From positions 186,001 through 250,000 of the forward strand of contig NDFF03000396.1 in the NCBI GenBank assembly GCA_002150815.3: a stretch of DNA of 64,000 bases, written 5' to 3'. Both the position numbers and the translations under genes were made by a program. A model generated the notes under the pieces. The model worked only from the letters and a program-made list of their open reading frames with translations, was not told the DNA's origin and did not search any database. The stretch is from Grammothele lineata (taxonomy: Eukaryota > Basidiomycota > Agaricomycetes > Polyporales > Polyporaceae). Below, one piece after another: positions 35,233 to 46,579 of this stretch. Position 1 is the first letter of the stretch; the number at the start of each line of letters is the position of its first letter.

Positions 35233-37284
35233 ATGCTCGCGGTTTGGGTCGCCGTTCTCTCCCTGGTCTTTTCCGTACTCGCGGCGCGCACCCGGCGTCA
35301 GGTGTGCACAGTGCCTGCAATCGGAGGTGGTGAGGACGATGGGCCTGCTATCAACGGCGCCTTCAAGCAATGCTCGAAGCATGCGAGGGTCGTCTTGGAC
35401 AAGTACTACGTAGTCGACACGCTACTGCTCACGGAAGACTTGAATGACGTCGAGATAGAGCTCACCGGTACAGGTGTGCATATGTCAACGTGAGCGCGAT
35501 TTGTGTCTTCGTGCTGACAAGGTTTCTAGTTCAGTACACTCCCGATATTGCGAAATGGTCTCCTCAAAGTCTGTTCCTCGTCTACCAGAATGCGTGCGTA
35601 CATTCTCGTCGAGCGGCTCGCTGTCGTCATTATGTGCTCACATGTAATGACAGGACGACGTTCTGGTTTTTGTCTGGGAACAACATCCACCTCTTTGGTG
35701 GAGGAACCCTCGACGGTAACGGCCAAGTATGGTGGGATACTCTCAACAACACTCACGTACGCCACTCTGCTCCCCCTGCCGCGGGCCGTGCCACTCACTT
35801 GTAACCCTTGCGCAATTTTAGAACACCGGCACGGCGGGAGGGTCATCGACGACTTTCGCACGACCCATTCCGCTGACGGTTGGGAACTCGACGAACGTCT
35901 TGGTCGAGAATATCAGGCAGATTGGCTCACCGTTCTGGGTGCGTTCATTTCTCGGCATTAGCTACTGCAACATGCTGACATCTGTGTTTTCAGAACAATG
36001 TATGTTTTAGTTGCCCTTATGCTATACCGACTAATTTAGGAGCAACCAGTTTGTGTACCAAAGCTCTAATGTTACGTATAGGAACATCAGGTACTTATGC
36101 TCCATCATCGCATCTGGAGTAACTGAACTGACATCGCGTACGAAGTATCCGCTCCGTGTCGTTCTCGAGTAGCCCTGCAGCGAACTCAGGTATGCGTGTA
36201 TTTGAATCAGCCTCACGCTTCATACTCATGAGCCCGTTAGATGGCTGGGATATCTACCGCTCCGACCACGTTACTGTGAGGGACTCGGTAGTGATCAATG
36301 ACGACGATTGTGTCTGTATGTCGCCCCTTCTTCCGACTGCAAGCTAGTCAAGCTTGCCGACTACGTGCTCGTAGCGTTCAAGCCAAACAGCACGAACATC
36401 GTCGTGGCGAACATGTTCTGCAACGGTTCGCACGGAGTCTCTGTTGGCAGCCTGGGTCAAGTTCGTTTCATCCCGTACCCACTTAGTGGACGCTTACTCA
36501 TGGATTATGTTCCTAATTGTAGTTCGCCGGAGAGACGGACATAGTGGCGAACGTGTCTGTTACGAACGTGACTATGCTGAATGCGCAGAACGGAGCACGC
36601 ATCAAGGTATTTGGTGGGAACCCCAGTCCTAGTTCGTCGATACATACTATGTTCTTCTGCCTTCCTGGTATTGAAGCAGTCACATTATCAGACAGCACGG
36701 TTGGTGGTGGTACCGGCTTTGTTCAGAATATCACATTCAAGGACTTTTTCGGTATGTTCTACCATCTCCCTACAACGCGTTCGGCGGCGCTGACAGCTAC
36801 ATGCAGTACAAAACGTGGATAACCCCGTTCTGATTGACCAGGTAAACATGCATGTATGTATGATCCTCATAGCAAATCACTAACTTGCTTTCTTTGATAG
36901 TGCTACATGACGGATGCAGCCGTCTGCGCTCAATTCCCCAGCTCGCTCACCATCAATGACGTCCATTGTGCGTTACGAACCTTATGTCTGATCTCGTTTG
37001 GAAGAGGTGGCTGACAGATATGTACATTTCCTATAGACATCAACGTCACCGGCTCGTCCTCAGGCAAAGAAGGCAATGTCGTCGTCGACATCGAATGTTC
37101 CGACATATGCCAAGACATCACCGCAACTGGTACGAACATCACTGTGGGGAGCGGCAGTCAGCCACCGTCATTTGTGTGCAAGAATATTGCTAGCACCGCT
37201 CAGGTATGTCCGTGTCTATATGACTAGTGAAAACCACGCTGACGAATCGTATAGCTTGACTTCAACTGCACGCCGCCGAGCTAG
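35233..37284 (+). CDS. Secreted GH28 exo-polygalacturonase-type pectinase
   Basis: Fifteen exons (35233-35473, 35530-35593, 35654-35756, 35822-35938, 35994-35999, 36050-36090, 36146-36189, 36241-36315, 36375-36460, 36523-36631, 36692-36751, 36807-36841, 36901-36967, 37037-37203, 37255-37284) sum to 1245 nt, 414 aa. A signal peptide is clear ([17 protein letters not shown]). The right-handed beta-helix enzyme carries all four GH28 signatures: N204-S-D206-GWD, D227-D228 within INDDDCV, the GSHGVS version of G-H-G with H250, and R285-I-K287. The three Asp residues do acid/base hydrolysis of alpha-1,4-galacturonan. [12 protein letters not shown] resembles exo-polygalacturonases. Several N-glycosylation sequons (NNT, NVT, NIT) support secretion. 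Exon 5 is only six bases (AACAAT). Confidence 0.9.
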
Positions 37285-38123
37285 TAGCACGCTAATATGA
37301 TGAAAGGGCTATCTGCTGAGTCGTCTGCCCTCGAAAATGTACATCACCACGACCGTGTTGCCTGATTTCATAGTATTCCTTCGGCCTCTTCGGCAAGCCC
37401 CTCCCAACGCGTTTCAGAAGCGCATACACGTGCATTTCCATCGTCGAAGTATCGTACAACCCGAGCTAACCGGACATCTCTCAATCCGTCTTGATCTTCT
37501 CGCGTTTCTGCGCAGAGTTGGTCAACACGAGGAGCAAGAGACGTTATTGGATAGCAGCTTACCTGAGCCCCCTGCTCAACATCCTTCGTTCCGGCCGATT
37601 CCCCTTCGAGAGCTGCGTCCCAAACGTCCTTGAAGTAGTCTCGAGAGACGTGAGTGGGCTGTAATGTGCCGCAACGGTGTCACATACCTTTCCTCTGCTC
37701 TCCGTCCGAAACGCCTTGCGGCTTGTCGCCGCGAATAGAAGACACCCCCATGGGCTCCGAGTCCGTAATGGGGGGTGATTGGGTGCCAAAGGAAGTATTT
37801 ACGGACGACATGAGGGAATGGGCAAAGAGCAATGGATGACGGCAGGAATCTCGCTGGAGTTTTGTACTCGAGGGCGCGGATGGGAGTGGGAGGAATGTGG
37901 AGTCGTCTGCACCGTCTTCGCCACAACGCCGCCGGTCAGCCCAAGGTCAGCCCGCGCGGCGGTACTAGACGCGTGACGTCATGCATGTTCTCATTAGTTC
38001 ACGACCACGTGAGCGCTGTCAGCGAGCGCCACGCGATGATAACATCGCGTCAGATCGCGTCTCGTCGATCCCAGCCACTAGGAAGCCCAACTTGGACTGT
38101 AACTACACCGTGTCCCAATAGGC
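37285..38123. other. Intergenic region
   Basis: About 840 bp between two plus-strand genes. Minus-strand Arg-rich frames around 37560-37930 have no motif. It presumably contains the terminator of the pectinase gene and the promoter of the RmlD-like gene. Confidence 0.5.
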
Positions 38124-39510
38124 ATGCGCATCATCGTTACAGGTGAGTTGTCCTGAACGACGATGAACTTGAGCCTGGTTTCAACTAGACGTTCGACTGC
38201 ATACCAGGTGCTTCGGGGGTACTCGGGTCCGCCGTTTACAATGCTTTCAAGTCTGCGGAGGGCATGACCGTCTTGGGCCTAGCACACTCGCGTCCGAGTG
38301 CCGAGTTGAAGCAGCTCGACCTGTTGGATGCGAGTGCGACTCAAAGCCTGTTCTCCGAGTTCAAGCCAGATTGTACGTTCCCAGCTCTTGGACGTGGGCG
38401 AATGCCGGTCATATAGTGACCGCGTGCCGCGACAACTTAGGGGTGATTCACTGCGCTGCAGAAAGGCGACCGGACGTAGCAGAGAAGGTAGTGATTTTGG
38501 ATGATCATCCTTAAATGTCGATGACGAAGTTCGTTTAGGATCCTGAGGCTGCACGAAAAGTAGGCTACTCGTCAACTTCAACAGGGCATTTGACAGACTG
38601 ACATAAGTATAGATCAACGTGATGGTTCCAGAGAACCTGGCGAACTTGTCAAAAGCCCTCAAGTTCAAGCTTGTGTACATATCCACGGGTGAGGGTTCCC
38701 TTGTGCTCAATGTGCACGCTACCTGCTGACGCGAAACTATAGACTACGTGTTCGACGGCACGTCGCCTCCGTACACGCCCGCTTCGACAACGAACCCTGT
38801 CAATCTCTACGGGAAAACGAAACGCGACGGCGAGCTTGCCGTGCTCGGAGTCCCAAGCGCACAATCTATTGTTCTGCGCGTACCCGTATTGTGGGCCCTT
38901 ACGTTTCTACCTTTCCATGCTGCGCCTTACACGCCCTTCCTTACCTGCAGGTATGGCCCGGCGCCGAAGAACTCGGACTCAGCTGTAAACATCCTGCTCG
39001 ATACCGTCACAGACCAGAGTCGACCGTACAAGATGGATCACTACGCAACACGGTACCCGACAAACGTGCTCGACATCGCCGACTTCCTCGTCCGCCTCAC
39101 AGGTATGTTTGATCTTACGCGTACGCACACCATGCTTATGGCTGGCGCCGGCGACCCTGCACCATTCTGGCATCGCAGCGCTCCCGGCCTCGCGCGTCAT
39201 TCCTCCGATCTTGCACTACTCGGCGGGCGAACCGTTCACCAAGTACGAAATGTGCCTCGTCTTCGCTCGTATCCTCGGCGTATCGCACACACATATCGTT
39301 GCCGATGCTGAGCCTCCCAAGGTACATACCCTCAACATTTCCTAACAGCCTATTCGTTCAAGCAATCTTCGATGGCAGGCGGGCACATTGCGTCCACAGA
39401 ACACGCAGCTATACGTACGCGAGACGGAAGACTTGATGGAGGGATATGGTGGGCTAGGCTGGAACCCATTCGAGGAGTGGTGGCAGGAGTATTTGGTCAA
39501 GAAGCAGTAG
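38124..39510 (+). CDS. RmlD-like NAD(P) reductase / MAT2B-like regulatory protein
   Basis: Nine exons (38124-38142, 38208-38372, 38441-38487, 38539-38559, 38613-38688, 38743-38890, 38951-39102, 39179-39321, 39379-39510) total 903 nt, 300 aa. It is an extended short-chain dehydrogenase. The Rossmann motif MRIIVTGASGVLGSAV gives TGxxGxxG at residues 6-13. DVAEKDPEAARKINV and LVYISTDYVFDG are typical of dTDP-4-dehydrorhamnose reductase folds, and YGKTKRDGE supplies the active-site Tyr and Lys. The ending GLGWNPFEEWWQEYLVKK resembles fungal relatives of human methionine adenosyltransferase beta subunit. In animals that subunit modulates S-adenosylmethionine synthetase; fungal members may be regulators or reductases. 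The catalytic pair is kept, so enzymatic activity is possible. It converges with the glycosyltransferase gene, 115 bp apart. Confidence 0.88.
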
Positions 39511-39625
39511 ATGTTCAATCAGGAGCTCGATGTACTATCCTCCAAACTATATGTGTATGAATAGCGTATGTCCAGTGAGCTGGCCCTACGGGTGAGACGG
39601 CTGAGTCCCTAGCAATAACAGAACG

Positions 39626-41809
39626 TCAGATACCAGCATCTGCCAGCAACTTCTCCGTCGCGCGCCACGAGTCTCCGCCCTTGGCCCAAGCCGCCTTGAA
39701 CTGCTCCCTCAGACGCCGCACCTTCTCCCGCTTCCGCGCCCCGTCCTCCCCAAACGCCCTCCCAAGCACGTTCCGCGCCTCGTCCGCGATCGCCTCGGGG
39801 GTGCCCTCCGGGGTCACGCCCGTGCGGAATATGCGCTTCATGCCGTGCCCTGTTCGGACTTGGATGAGTTCGTATCCGACCTGTAGTGTGTCAGATACGT
39901 GTATTGCGTTGAAAGCTTCGAATGTTAGGAATGGCCAGAATATCCTGGAAACGAGCGAAACGTGAGCACTGCTGGAGGCAATGTTGACGGGCCAGAACGC
40001 ACATCGGTACTCCTGCTTCGATGGACTCCGTGACGCTGAGGTGTCCGCCTGTGGTGAGGAACCATCCTGTCACCTGGGAAAGAGCATCTGGTCGGCAAAT
40101 GCAGAGAAGAAGCGACGTCGAGGACTGACTGGGTGATTGAGGATCATCTGCTGAGGACACCATGTCGACAGGAGGCCCCGACCGTATCGGTGAATCTTCG
40201 CACGAATCTCTTCGGGGATCGAGGTAGCGTGATGGCTGAGGATCTGGTAGGAGAAAGCGTGGCTATGTTATTAGATAAAAGTGGGAGAATAAGCACGGCG
40301 GCTTACGAAGGGAATGCCAAGCTGCATGACTTGGTCCAGGAAGACCCAGAGCTTTTCCGTGTGCATTGGCCATTGGTATATACCAAACGAGATCTGTGTT
40401 GTACCGTCCACTATCAGAACACCGGCCGTAGAAGTACACCAAGACTTACATAGAGCAGCGAATTTGGACCATGGCTCTTCAGTATCGCACTAACAAAATC
40501 GCGAATCTTGGCAGATCCATGTGCCTGTGCCAGCTCGCTTTCCAGCGCGTGCGAGCCCGTTGACATGAGTGGCCCCACGTGGTATCCCCCGCGCGACGTC
40601 TCCCCCATCCAAGCCGTATTGCTCAAGACCGACATCCGGTCGTAGCATTCCGGCGTCGGAGAGACGAAGCCGTCGCTCTGCACAACAGTACTGTGTATCG
40701 TTGAGGTGTGAGCGATCGCATTGTCTGAGCTTTGACAAAACGGACGCACTCGTATATGGTAGCCCATTGCTCTCTAGCTTTCTCCAAGTGTAGCGCCTGT
40801 GTATGCACCCTCAGGGATACTCTTGGGGTGTAATTGTTGAGACATCAGCGCACCTCCTGAGGCTGAATCTCATGCCCATGCATCGGCTCGTATCCCGGAA
40901 AGCGTACGAGCATATTGCCCATTCGTTCGATCGTCTGCTCCGAGTCGCACAGTCAGCCTTCCCTCTGCACTTTGCGCGCCATGCCGCGCGGTGGACGAAC
41001 AGACGTGCGCACCTTATCGATCTCGTCCTCGGACGCGCGGCGTCCTTTGCTCGCCTCCAGCTTCGCGCGTAAATTTGGGATGCACCCCCTGTCCGCGGGG
41101 CCGTGCATGAAGAAAAGGACGGAGGGCGCGCGGGGGTACCAAGCGAGCACCTTCACGGGGACCTGCGAACGCTCTCGCACCCCGTGTACGAGCGCGGTGT
41201 TGAGACCCTGTAAGCATCACCGGGCGACACGTCAGAAACGGAAGATATGAAGCGCGTCGGCTAAGAGATGAGGATGCTCACCGGAACTACACCTGTCACG
41301 ACACGAGGTGGGGGCACGGAGCCGTATTCCTCGCCGGAAGTGGGACACTGTACGGGTTGTGAAACCGCGAGTTTGGCATATACATCTAGGAACGTTGGGT
41401 CGAACGTAGGGTCCGTGGGCTGGAACCGGTCCCAGCTAGACGGCAGCGCGACGAGCCTAGGACAGACGTCGCATTAGTAGATGGCACTCGCGAGGGTGTC
41501 TATGGGCGCGCGCAAACTCACCTTACACGGCTCTTCGCGTCCGTGTCTGCCGCGCCGAGCTCGCTGCGGAGCTCGTCACGAGCCCGCTCGAGCGCATTGG
41601 CGCGGACGACGACGGTGACGGCTACATCCCGGGGGCGGACCGCGACGATCCGACACGCGAAGTCGCAGAATTGTCTAGCATCCGCTGCAGCAGAGGGCGC
41701 GATAGGAGTGATGCATTTCAGCAACTGTAGGAAATCATAGTTAGAGGATGCACCACTCACGCCAGTCGCCATTCGCCACGAGGACGACATGCCCCGAGAT
41801 TCCTGCCAT
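39626..41809 (-). CDS. UDP-glycosyltransferase (GT1-type)
   Basis: Eleven exons (41761-41809, 41522-41684, 41282-41456, 41013-41207, 40854-40937, 40750-40796, 40450-40690, 40307-40393, 40130-40243, 40003-40073, 39626-39944) sum to 1545 nt, 514 aa. The start MAGISGHVVLVANGDW places a GHV-type acceptor-domain motif at the N-terminus. The C-terminal donor domain has SLLYISFGIYQW and a PSPG-like box: TWCPQQMILNHP (from residue 374) then GWFLTTGGHLSVTES. GT1 enzymes transfer sugar from UDP-sugars to small lipophilic acceptors such as sterols or phenolics. Odd point: the donor-binding His that normally gives FLTHGG is Thr here (residue 393), which may weaken or change activity. The fourth intron ends with a perfect GCTGAC branch and GGAG acceptor. 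Confidence 0.88.
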
Positions 41810-41925
41810 GAGCTACTAGCGCGTCGCGTATAGTCGGGTAGCCGCGTGGGGGAGATCGGAGAAGCGGGTGAGGTGGAGGGAGGAAATGGCAAAAGGAGGA
41901 CGCGAACAGCTGTCAGCGGTCCCCC

Positions 41926-41935
41926 TATACTTATA
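41926..41935 (-). promoter_or_regulatory. TATA element of the glycosyltransferase gene
   Basis: TATAAGTATA on the minus strand lies about 115 bp before the ATG at 41809, inside otherwise GC-rich DNA. Confidence 0.4.
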
Positions 41936-42327
41936 CGGGGTAGCGGGCCCTTCCGCGAACGTTAACATTCGGATGTTCGACGCTGGTTCAACAGTCTAAC
42001 AGACCCTAACAGACCCGATCAGCACGCCCCATCACCGATCCCGCGCGGAGGCAGGTCCGGAGCATGTTAGTGTCGTCCTTTAACTCCGCGGCTGTGCCAC
42101 CAGCCAGGACCCAGGCAGCGCCACTGTATAGTCAGTGAGACATTGGCCTCCTGCATCACCGACGCGTTCTGACAGTAATCTGAGTCGCCGCTACCTGTTC
42201 ACTCTTTCAAATGTTCTGCTGTGGGTAATCTCGGCCACGCGTATCGTTCTTGGCGGGATGGGTGAGACAGCGTAACATGATTCATACAGAGTACTCCCTA
42301 TTGCACATTGAGCGACGTCTCAGCTTA

Positions 42328-44236
42328 TCATGTCGCGACCCTAGTCATTACCACTGATAGCGACGGTACGTGCAGCGTACGCGTATCCGCCGAGCCCGAA
42401 AAGTAGACAGCGTTGATCGTCGCGTTATTGCGCATGCCCCACTCGTCCAACGCAACCCAGTGTGGCATGCATCCCGAGTGGCGCTTCCCATTCTTTCCGG
42501 GGATTCCAACGTCGAGCCTAGAGTGATAAGAATGTCCTCAGCTGTGGAATAGTGAACCAGCAGAACTTCGCGCACCTGAATTCATCTTTACGTGTGGAGC
42601 GCAGCGCGACGCGGCCCTCGGCACCGAGCGTCTCCAGCGCGTTATGGCCGAGAAGTGTGAGCCGTTCGACGTAGAGCGTCCCCTTGTCAACGACGATGCG
42701 TGCAGTGGAAGTCGAGTCATCCGCCCGCCATTCTCCCGCGTACAGCTCGGTGGCGGTTTCCGCGAGTGCGGCGTCGAACGCGGGCTGGAGGATCTCGTAC
42801 GCATCATACACAAGTTCGCCAGAATCAGAGAATGGTCCCGCCATGAGGAGTACGACGCCATAGCCGCTCGTAGGGTGGACTGTCACGGCAGTATGGTATC
42901 CACCCACGTTGCCCACTAAAGAGACGTTCAGACGACAAGACAGTTATGGAAAACACGTAGTGCTCACTTTTCTGGTAGATCCTACGCGCACGTCCATTTG
43001 TATCCAAGGCTTTAATGATCTCCCATACGAGTCCGACCTCTGTGAGATCGTCTTCGAGCGCATGGATGGGCCGCAGCCACTTCTGCAGATAGTGTTGCGA
43101 GAGCTGGCTCTTGGAATGACGCGCGCTGATGAGCGTCTGCCCGAGGGTGATGAAATCCGAGAGTGAGGCGAACTGGCCACCTGATGGGTTCATGGCATTG
43201 AGGAAGTCCATGTCCTAACGGAAGGCGCAATTTGTCACGTGTGTAATGGGAATATAGTCAGGTAGACTTACCACGACATCGGACTCAACGGAGGACACTA
43301 CAAGCCTATGGCGGTTGTTGTCGGTTGCCAAGAAATGGCTTCCATCGAGGCCCATGGGACCGAAGATGTCGCGTTTCAATAGTTCCGCATGAGTGAGCGC
43401 AGCCGCACGTCCTGACGCAGCGCGGTCCGCTGCTGCAAGGGCAAGTCCTAGGACGCCGAGACCAGTGTTGGAGTAGGAAGGAAGCGTCCAGGGAGATGCA
43501 ACGAATGTATGGGTCGGCATGTCCCTGAGCACGTCTTCTTCGTACGGGAATGGTCGCCCATTCATCGGGGGCGGGCCTCCCCCTGCGGTATCTAGAGGCC
43601 ACCCGGATGCGGTTCCGGGTGGCCAGTCCCGACCCATGCCGGACATATGTGACGCAAGCTGAGCGAACGTTATGGGGGCTTCTTCAGGTGAGGGATACGG
43701 CTGGTCGGGGTCGAGACCTCTCAGACTGTACTTGAGTTCCTCGAGATACTTGTTGACTGGGTCATCCCTACGTATCCAGACGCGTTCAAGAAGTATATTA
43801 CTACGCATACGGCCACGACGCACCATGATATGACCCCTCGTTGTTCCAGAATCATCCCTTCAAGCACCGTAAAGAGCTTGGAGACGGACGCGATCCGGTA
43901 CATAGACTCGCTATCTACGGGAAGGGATCCCGTTTCGTTTGCGCGCAGGGGTCCGAAATTCCTCTCGTATATCGTATCATTCGCCGTGACAACTGCGACC
44001 GAAAGTGTGTCGACTTGCTCTCTAGAGAAGCGAGTCGCGAAGTAGGCGTCCAGCGTCTTCATCGCGTCACGTATGGTGGGATGGGCGAGTGAGGGAGGCG
44101 AGTCGACGAACACATTGGGGAGATATGGCCGGCATGTCGAGAGCTGTGTCGCGGGTGGAGGAGGGGGTGTCGCAGAGTGGCCCTGGAGGTAGGAGAGCAC
44201 ACTCGTCAGCGCGATGGAGGAGAGAGGTATCCACAT
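42328..44236 (-). CDS. Secreted beta-lactamase-fold serine hydrolase
   Basis: Five exons (43824-44236, 43272-43767, 42968-43214, 42576-42915, 42328-42517) sum to 1686 nt, 561 aa. The N-terminus MWIPLSSIALTSVLSYLQG looks like a signal peptide. The class C beta-lactamase/penicillin-binding fold is shown by SVSK (117-120, nucleophile Ser and general-base Lys), YSN (236-238), HMSGMGRDWPPG and YSNTGLGVLGLAL. NVGGYHTAVTVHPTSGYG probably supplies the third (H/K)xG-like strand. Past about residue 390 a lipocalin-like C-terminal domain seems to follow (LYAGEWRADDSTS). Fungal members are usually annotated as LACTB-like or peptidase S12 esterases; substrates are mostly unknown and antibiotic resistance should not be assumed. 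Confidence 0.88.
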
Positions 44237-45219
44237 CGTTGCTGGGCAAAGGCGGCGGGCAACCAGACGCCGAACATTGCGACAGGCGTGGGCGTAGTAG
44301 ACCGATCAATGCCATGGTACTGCGCCGGAAAATCGCAGGGGAACAAATCGGTGGAAATGTGCTAGTGACGTGCCGGACACGGCGAGGAGAACGGAGGAGG
44401 CAGAGGAAAACATGCTTGAAGCTCTATGAGACGTGAAAGACTTCGGCCGGACTTTCACTATACACGCTTACTTACGGCCAATACAGTATGGGAGTGACTT
44501 TCTAGTTGTGGGAATAACTTGCCGATTACACCTTGAAGGCATACCGATTCACTCGTACATTCAATCGTCCATGTTCCTCCAACCTATCAGGTCAATGGAT
44601 AGCCCCTCAGGTATGCTGACCACTTCCTGATCTGCTCCATTGCAGACAACAACTTCATCCCGAGCCGCCACGTTGTTAACAACCCGTTTTCACCGTTGTC
44701 TAGGCCCTTCCCCATTGAATCTCTCCAAAAGTATGCAAACATTCGTGCGCCTTTTGGAAGTCCCTGGAGCGCTATAAGAAGTAAAACCTCTGCCCGTAAA
44801 CCACGACCAGGCGCCACATCTGGTAAACATGGCGCCCAAATCACCTTTTTCCTACGCTGATTGACAGTCCAACGTGGGGTGCAAATCCGTTATGGCCAAC
44901 GCAATACGTCTTTGGTCGCTTAGCTTGTGCTCAATCAAACTGAATACGACTTAATTATCGCTCCGGCCGCCTGTTCGCAGATCGCCAGTGGGCACCCATG
45001 TCAGTCTTCCCGCCCATGTTTACCCCTTAGGACTCGCGCTGCCCAAGGCCGAAGTTGATTCTGCCCAATGACCGCGCCCAAGTGTCCCCGTGCGCCGCTA
45101 TCCCCGACACCGCCGGAAGATGTTCGCCTCCGCGCGAGCTCATTTACACTGGCCAAGGCAGCATAGCGGCCGCGCGGACGCCTCGCACATCTCCCCGCCC
45201 GAACAGCTTGCCTACGGAC
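44237..45219. other. Divergent intergenic region
   Basis: 983 bp between the hydrolase (minus) and the membrane protein (plus), so both promoters lie here. No TATA element stands out and no coding frame is supported. Confidence 0.5.
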
Positions 45220-46579
45220 ATGGCTCTCTCCAACGACTCAGCCGCCCTCGTTGGGGTCGTTGTTGAGGCTGTCCTCATGGGTACGCTGGTTCACGCGTTC
45301 ACTCCTCTCGCCATGCTGACACGGATTTATGAAAGGAATATACATCGTCCTCTTTACTGCATCAATCGCCCTACTCCTCCGTCGGCCGCAGAGCATGAAC
45401 GCTCCCATATTTATCGCCAACTGCACTCTGTTCGCATCTTGCACCGCCCATTTCGTGCTTGAATTTGTACATTTTGTCAAGACGCTGGTGCGTAGACGCT
45501 TCTCTAGATGGGAGAGCTTTGCTGAGGAAAGTCGTTATAGACTACAACTGGTGTGGCTGGATATGCCAACGAGACTGGGACATTATTCGGAGCCGACATT
45601 CTCATCTCCATTAGCGACTTCCTCGGCGGCCTTGTTCTACTCTACCGCTGCTGGGTGATTTGGGGAAAGAACTACATCGTCGTCATCCCACCCCTGCTTA
45701 CTGCCGCGGCTGGACTAGGTGCGTCGCAATCCTTTAGCCGTGCCTCGCCCTGTATTCACCCGAGCACACGCATACAGCCTGTATTATTGGCGTCGCCCAC
45801 CTCGTCATTACCACAGATCCGTCCGCGCCTGCCCCTCCGGCTGCCGTAGTCCCGCTTGGCCTCGCAGGATACATCCTCCCTATTGTGACGAACGCGACCG
45901 CCACCACACTCATCATCACAAAGCTAGTACTCACCTCACACCAGACATCCCATGGCCTGCCGAAGGAAGAACGTGGCGTGTCGCGGGTAGCGCATCGAGC
46001 GATCGCGATCATCGTCGAGAGCGGCTTGCTCTACCTCGTCACGCAGATCGCGTTCGTTGTGCTCTTCGCCATGGGCAATCCCGCGCAGGCAATCGTCGCT
46101 GTAGCCGCCGCACAGATTTACGTGAGCCACGTCCGCCGTCTCATCGCCAATTGCCTCTGCTGACCCCTCATCTCTCCCTGCAGGGTATCGCCCCAACGCT
46201 CATGGTTGTGCAAGTCGCGCTCGGCTTCTCCCGCATCTCCTCGGACCACAGCGGCCGCCCGCTCCCGGCCACCGACTCGAGCTCGACGTCTTCTATGGGC
46301 CTGCGCCGCACGTCGTGTGCGTCCGCGACACAAGGCGCGTTCAACTCGTCAGACTTCACGCAGTGCGCGAACGCGAGCACGTGCGACTTCAAGATCCCGC
46401 GCATGGCGTTCATGTCTGGGGTCTCCACACTCGCACCGACGGTCGACAGCGGGCGCACGCTCTCCGAGTCTGCGGACGGATTCTCAGACCTTGGGGATGG
46501 CGGCTTGTACGGAGGTACGAAGCTGCTTCAATTAGAGAAGTTGAGCCCACTCGAAGAGGAATTAGGTTTGGCGGTGTGA
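45220..46579 (+). CDS. Multi-pass membrane protein, basidiomycete family, unknown function
   Basis: Five exons (45220-45280, 45336-45487, 45541-45718, 45778-46121, 46184-46579) total 1131 nt, 376 aa. Hydrophobic segments follow each other: AALVGVVVEAVLMGIYIVLF, IALLL, APIFIANCTLFASCTAHFVL, ILISISDFLGGLVLLYRCWV, YIVVIPPLLTAAAGLACII, VPLGLAGYILPIV, IAIIVESGLLYLVTQIAFVV and APTLMVVQVALGFS, so about seven spans. The NETG sequon between spans 2 and 3 suggests an extracellular loop. The cytosolic tail is Ser/Thr-rich with acidic residues. This arrangement matches the many uncharacterised seven-span proteins of mushroom-forming fungi. Receptor-like topology is seen; signalling is inference. Confidence 0.8.

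Noticed and set aside
41990..42025. CTAACAGACCCTAACAGACCC, vaguely telomere-like
   Set aside because: Only two imperfect units, in the middle of a gene-dense region; chance repeat.
45719..46579. 286-codon frame ending at the same stop as the membrane protein
   Set aside because: Its downstream half is the genuine last exon; the upstream half is an intron plus a wrong frame of exon 4.
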